Positions 61,501-64,000 of a stretch of DNA of 64,000 nucleotides are shown here, piece after piece. A model generated the notes under the pieces. The model saw nothing but the letters and a program-made list of their open reading frames with translations. It did not search any database and was not told the origin of the DNA. This DNA comes from Megalonaias nervosa. Lineage: Eukaryota; Mollusca; Bivalvia; Unionida; Unionidae. The DNA is taken from assembly GCA_016617855.1 (NCBI GenBank), contig JAECUM010094156.1, forward strand, positions 1 to 64,000. Direction: 5' to 3'. A program made the position numbers and the translations under genes. The first letter of the stretch is position 1; each line of letters starts with the position of its first letter.

Positions 61501-62618
61501 CTTGTTGTTCTTGTTGTTGTTCTTGATCTTGTCGTTGTTGTTGTTTGTTTGTTTGTTTGTTTGTTTGAATCCTGCCTCGGTCTAACTATATCTCATGCCT
61601 TTCTTGCCTATTTTCACCCCTTGTTTTACTTCTCAATTAACTGTTTATCTGCTATACCACACATTTTCCATTTTTTCTTTACATTGGGAATAAATAAATC
61701 TTACATGTAATGATGCCTTTTAATATCACTTTGTATACTATTGGAAGGGCTTACAATTCAGTTGTATAAACTTCATAATCTACCCCACTTCCTTTACGCA
61801 TGGCAATTACGTATGTTCAAATCAGAAATGCTTACCGGTGTTAGGGCAGATTCCAGAAATTTCATTCTTATGTGTCTTCAAACACTTTGTGGGTATCAGC
61901 TGACATTCAAACCTGTTCTTCAGATCAACCGCCTTGGAATCACACGTGGGCCAAGCCTGCGCATCACAGGTCACATGACTAACACGGGTACTACAAACAG
62001 GAGAAAATTAGTGTCATTGGCCTACTTTATTAAATACAGTGAAGGGTGTTAAAGAAAACAACACATGATTAGAGACTAATAATAATTGATTAGTCTAGTT
62101 ATTGTTATAAATACAAGATTGGAGCACACAATTGCCTCGATACATGTTACAAAGAAACCTGTACTGATGTGTAGTGTTGCAGCATCTATTGGAAATAACA
62201 CAATTAGTTCTAGAGTCATCTTATCTCTAAGAATGCATCTAAAATGCTAAACTATTGTCAGCACCTAATTCAATAAACCATGGTACCAGTAGCTCTCATG
62301 ATTATGGAACTTCATTTATACATAAAACTTTGAAGACGTATTTTCTAAAACATATGACAATATCAGAATAATTAAAGTCTCAATTATCAAACACTTTTTC
62401 AGAGATATTATTGAAAGCTTATTAAGTTCAGAAAATTGGCTGCTCTTTAAATATGCAGATTTGAACCTACCTGCAGAAGTCCGACAGGAAAGCATCCATG
62501 TCGAGTTTCTTGGTCAGTTGCTGGGTAGAGAGAGTTGTTATATCACTTGCCATTTTGTTCATGCATGCCATGGCTTGTTCGGTTGGAGAACCGAAACACT
62601 TTAACCCTTGAAGATACT
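53899..62618 (-). CDS. host cysteine-rich modular protein, six exons, 5' end missing
   Basis: Six exons on the minus strand, each with AG before and GT after, join in one frame of about 355 codons: 62618-62471, 61990-61836, 58994-58814, 56789-56653, 55722-55575, 54196-53899 (stop). Phases fit at every junction. The product has three modules, each made by two exons. The first exon of a module ends near a Cys in the form FLSDFC, QSLC or FREFC; the second carries further Cys and in modules 1 and 3 the pattern CD--AW--C followed by FEC-LI---C. It ends with a Ser/Gly/Asn-rich tail without a membrane segment. The many paired Cys suggest a secreted or extracellular protein; the family is not recognised. 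Upstream exons, including any signal peptide, lie outside the identified part. Confidence 0.75.
54620..55040. repeat. 30-bp minisatellite in the last intron
   Basis: About 14 imperfect copies of TTTCCTAATTGCATGATTCT followed by ATCATGTTTA, spaced about 30 bases. It lies between exons 54196 and 55575 of the host gene. Confidence 0.85.
55491..55558. repeat. (GT)n microsatellite
   Basis: About 66 bases of GT repeat just downstream of the exon at 55575-55722, inside the intron. Confidence 0.97.
55575..55722 (-). CDS. host gene exon (module 3, first half)
   Basis: Acceptor TTTATTTTTAG, donor GTATGT. It encodes YGKSLQCFQNGSAAIQQC and SSDKYFREFC. 148 bases, the same length as the exon at 62471-62618, which encodes the matching half of module 1. 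Confidence 0.8.
56364..56466. repeat. tandem duplication of about 51 bp
   Basis: AGGTAGAGGTCAGGAGAGAC through AGAGATGAAAGG occurs twice in succession with one or two differences, in an intron of the host gene. Confidence 0.85.
56653..56789 (-). CDS. host gene exon (module 2, second half)
   Basis: Acceptor CATCTTTCAG, donor GTAAGT. It encodes SKGQLFQCMREVISGCTGAR and VDVICNDLN. 137 bases, ending in phase 1 as does the exon at 61836-61990. Confidence 0.8.
58814..58994 (-). CDS. host gene exon (module 2, first half)
   Basis: Acceptor TTTATGTCCACAG, donor GTAATG. It encodes IPDCVTNIQSSLNSCFQQYK and GRAQSLC. It joins the exon at 56653-56789 without a gap in the frame. Confidence 0.8.
59015..59500. 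repeat. CATA/CAGA tetranucleotide microsatellite block
   Basis: About 480 bases of CATA, CAGA and CTAC tetranucleotides in alternating runs, in the intron upstream of the exon at 58814-58994. All long frames here are artefacts of the repeat. Confidence 0.95.
59950..61330. repeat. degenerate tandem repeat of about 180 bp in an intron
   Basis: Phrases such as TTTCTGCAGCATCACTTTAC, GGATTTCAACC with AAATT, GATTATACTGATGAGACCTT and GAGTTATGACCC(C/A)TGAT recur in the same order about seven times at spacings near 170-190 bases, with heavy divergence. It lies between host exons 58994 and 61836. Confidence 0.55.
61460..61567. repeat. TTA/TTG/TTTG simple repeats
   Basis: Runs of ATT, GTT and GTTT units in succession inside the host intron. 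Confidence 0.9.
61836..61990 (-). CDS. host gene exon (module 1, second half)
   Basis: Acceptor CTGTTTGTAG, donor GTAAGC. It encodes TRVSHVTCDAQAWPTCDSKA, FECQLIPTKC and SGICPNT. The CD--AW--C and FEC-LI---C patterns recur in the last exon. Confidence 0.8.
62471..62618 (-). CDS. host gene exon (module 1, first half), most upstream found
   Basis: Acceptor AATATTTTAACAG, donor GTAGGT. It encodes YLQGLKCFGSPTEQAMACMN and MDAFLSDFC. The exon starts within a codon, so at least one further exon lies upstream. Confidence 0.75.
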
Positions 62619-64000
62619 CTGTTAAAATATTATAGATAAATAGACAAATAAGTACATAGATATGCAAATACATAAATAGACATACAGCTGGAATTATGAA
62701 TTCATTTAAAAACGGTCACAGAATGAATAACTGAATGACTGATTCATTGATACAAACAGATAGATAGGCTGATAGATAAAGCTACATGCAGACCAACAGA
62801 TAGATAGATACATGCGTAGATATACATTGTGGATTTCACTATATAGCGGGATGCACTCTGCTCTTCTGGACTGAACTAACATAACACTGTTTATGTATGT
62901 ATTTAGTCTAAAGCAAAATAAAGAATTAAAGAAACAGTAATGGGCACCTGCTCAGCGGCAAAATTTAAGTGTCATCCCTGGTATATGCATCATAGTCTCA
63001 ACCTCTTTATACAAAGTACTTGTACATACAGTACAAAATGCATCATAGTCTCCACCTCTTTATGCAAGGCACTTGTACATAGAGTACAATATGCATCACA
63101 GTCTCAGCCTCATTATACAATGCACTTGTACATACAGCAAAATATTATATAGCTATCTGAATGTCTTTCAAAGACAGGTTTCACTTTGTAAGATGGTGAC
63201 AATTTTATTGCGGCAGAATAATATCACAAGTCTTGAACATTTGGTTTTCCTCCTTTCGTAAGGGAAAAAGAAGACTTCAGAAAATAGGAGAAGGAAAACT
63301 AAAATTCTGATTATATTATGCATGATATATAAACAATAAAAACCAATAAAACATTTACATACTGAAACATTTGCATAATAAAACATTTACCATCTTTCAA
63401 TACACTGCATGAAAATACATAATAAGACTCACACAACCATCGGGTTCAGTGTGGCAATAATGGAAAAAAGCGAATACCGTCATAGAGTGGTCAGTGGGCG
63501 ATAGAGCACACAGTGGCAATTAGTTCAGTCTGCACTAGTCACCTTAGCCTAAAAAGATATGTTGTTTGACAGTTCTGTCTCAATACACATCATAAAATTT
63601 GCATTGACCTAATAAAAGAATTCTTACGCCTATCAATGCTTTTTCTCCACTTAATTAGGTACACTTTTCATCCCATGTACTTTGACAGGTCAAATGAAAC
63701 CTGTTTATACATGCAATAATGGCTCCAACAAACATAATTCAACAATTATCATATAAATTGGTTAAAATGGCGAAGTAACATTAATTAGCTTTTATTGTTT
63801 CCAAAAGATACAAACATATGTCCCTGAATTGGAAACCTATTTTACCCTTGATGCCAGCAATCAATCAAGCATAACGCTCTGTGCAATGGGCATTGGAATA
63901 ATTCATGGTGTAAAATGGATCTTAATAACTCATATGCTCCATTGAATTCATTACAAAGATAAAGAAGATTTAAAGGGAGCTAACTTTAGTCTGTAGAATG
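62619..64000. other. probable upstream intron or flank of the host gene, no exon recognised
   Basis: A phrase with TGCATCATAGTCTC and CTTGTACATACAGTACA recurs about three times at 62980-63140 (period about 57). No exon with the required ending phase was identified. Confidence 0.4.

Overview
The window looks like nuclear DNA from an animal, most likely a mollusc or another lophotrochozoan. The reasons are long dinucleotide and CATA/CAGA microsatellites, tRNA-like SINE sequence, foldback elements, decayed LINE and Gypsy elements, a spliced host gene with small introns and GT-AG borders, and two Polinton (Maverick) elements. The species cannot be fixed from the sequence alone.

Layout. (1) 1-8690 is AT-rich host DNA holding a foldback element, two non-LTR retrotransposon remnants, a 36-bp minisatellite in direct and inverted blocks, and a decayed Gypsy integrase. 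(2) 8691-20561 is Polinton copy 1, inserted in the Gypsy integrase. It has lost its right end and has three internal deletions and a foldback insertion. (3) 20562-23230 is non-coding with two microsatellites. (4) 23230-49985 is one very large 33-bp minisatellite, split by Polinton copy 2 at 26805-45201. Copy 2 has 513-bp terminal inverted repeats (TIRs) and a nearly full gene set. (5) 50-53.9 kb is non-coding. (6) 53899-62618 is the 3' part of a host gene on the minus strand. Its six exons encode three cysteine-rich modules, each split over two exons in the same phase pattern.

The two Polintons lie in opposite orientation and share gene order, so each helps to read the other. The rightward block of copy 2 carries a packaging ATPase, a coiled-coil protein, a penton-like minor capsid protein, a double-jelly-roll major capsid protein, small basic/hydrophobic virion-type proteins, an adenain-like protease, a small zinc-ribbon protein, a phospholipase A2-like domain fused to an rve integrase with a chromodomain, and a protein-primed family B DNA polymerase. 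A leftward block, starting from a 55-bp divergent promoter region next to the ATPase, carries a phage-tail-fibre-like repeat protein with a C-terminal discoidin-like domain and two unrecognised proteins. An antisense NUMOD4/HNH endonuclease lies between integrase and polymerase, and each TIR of copy 2 encodes a NUMOD1-like protein. Together these describe a virus-like mobile element with capsid, maturation, probable host-attachment, integration and replication functions.

Most element genes carry frameshifts or stops, many at A-runs, so either decay or uncorrected read errors is possible. The ATPase of copy 2 is fully open. Protein family calls come from motifs read by eye; no database search was possible.
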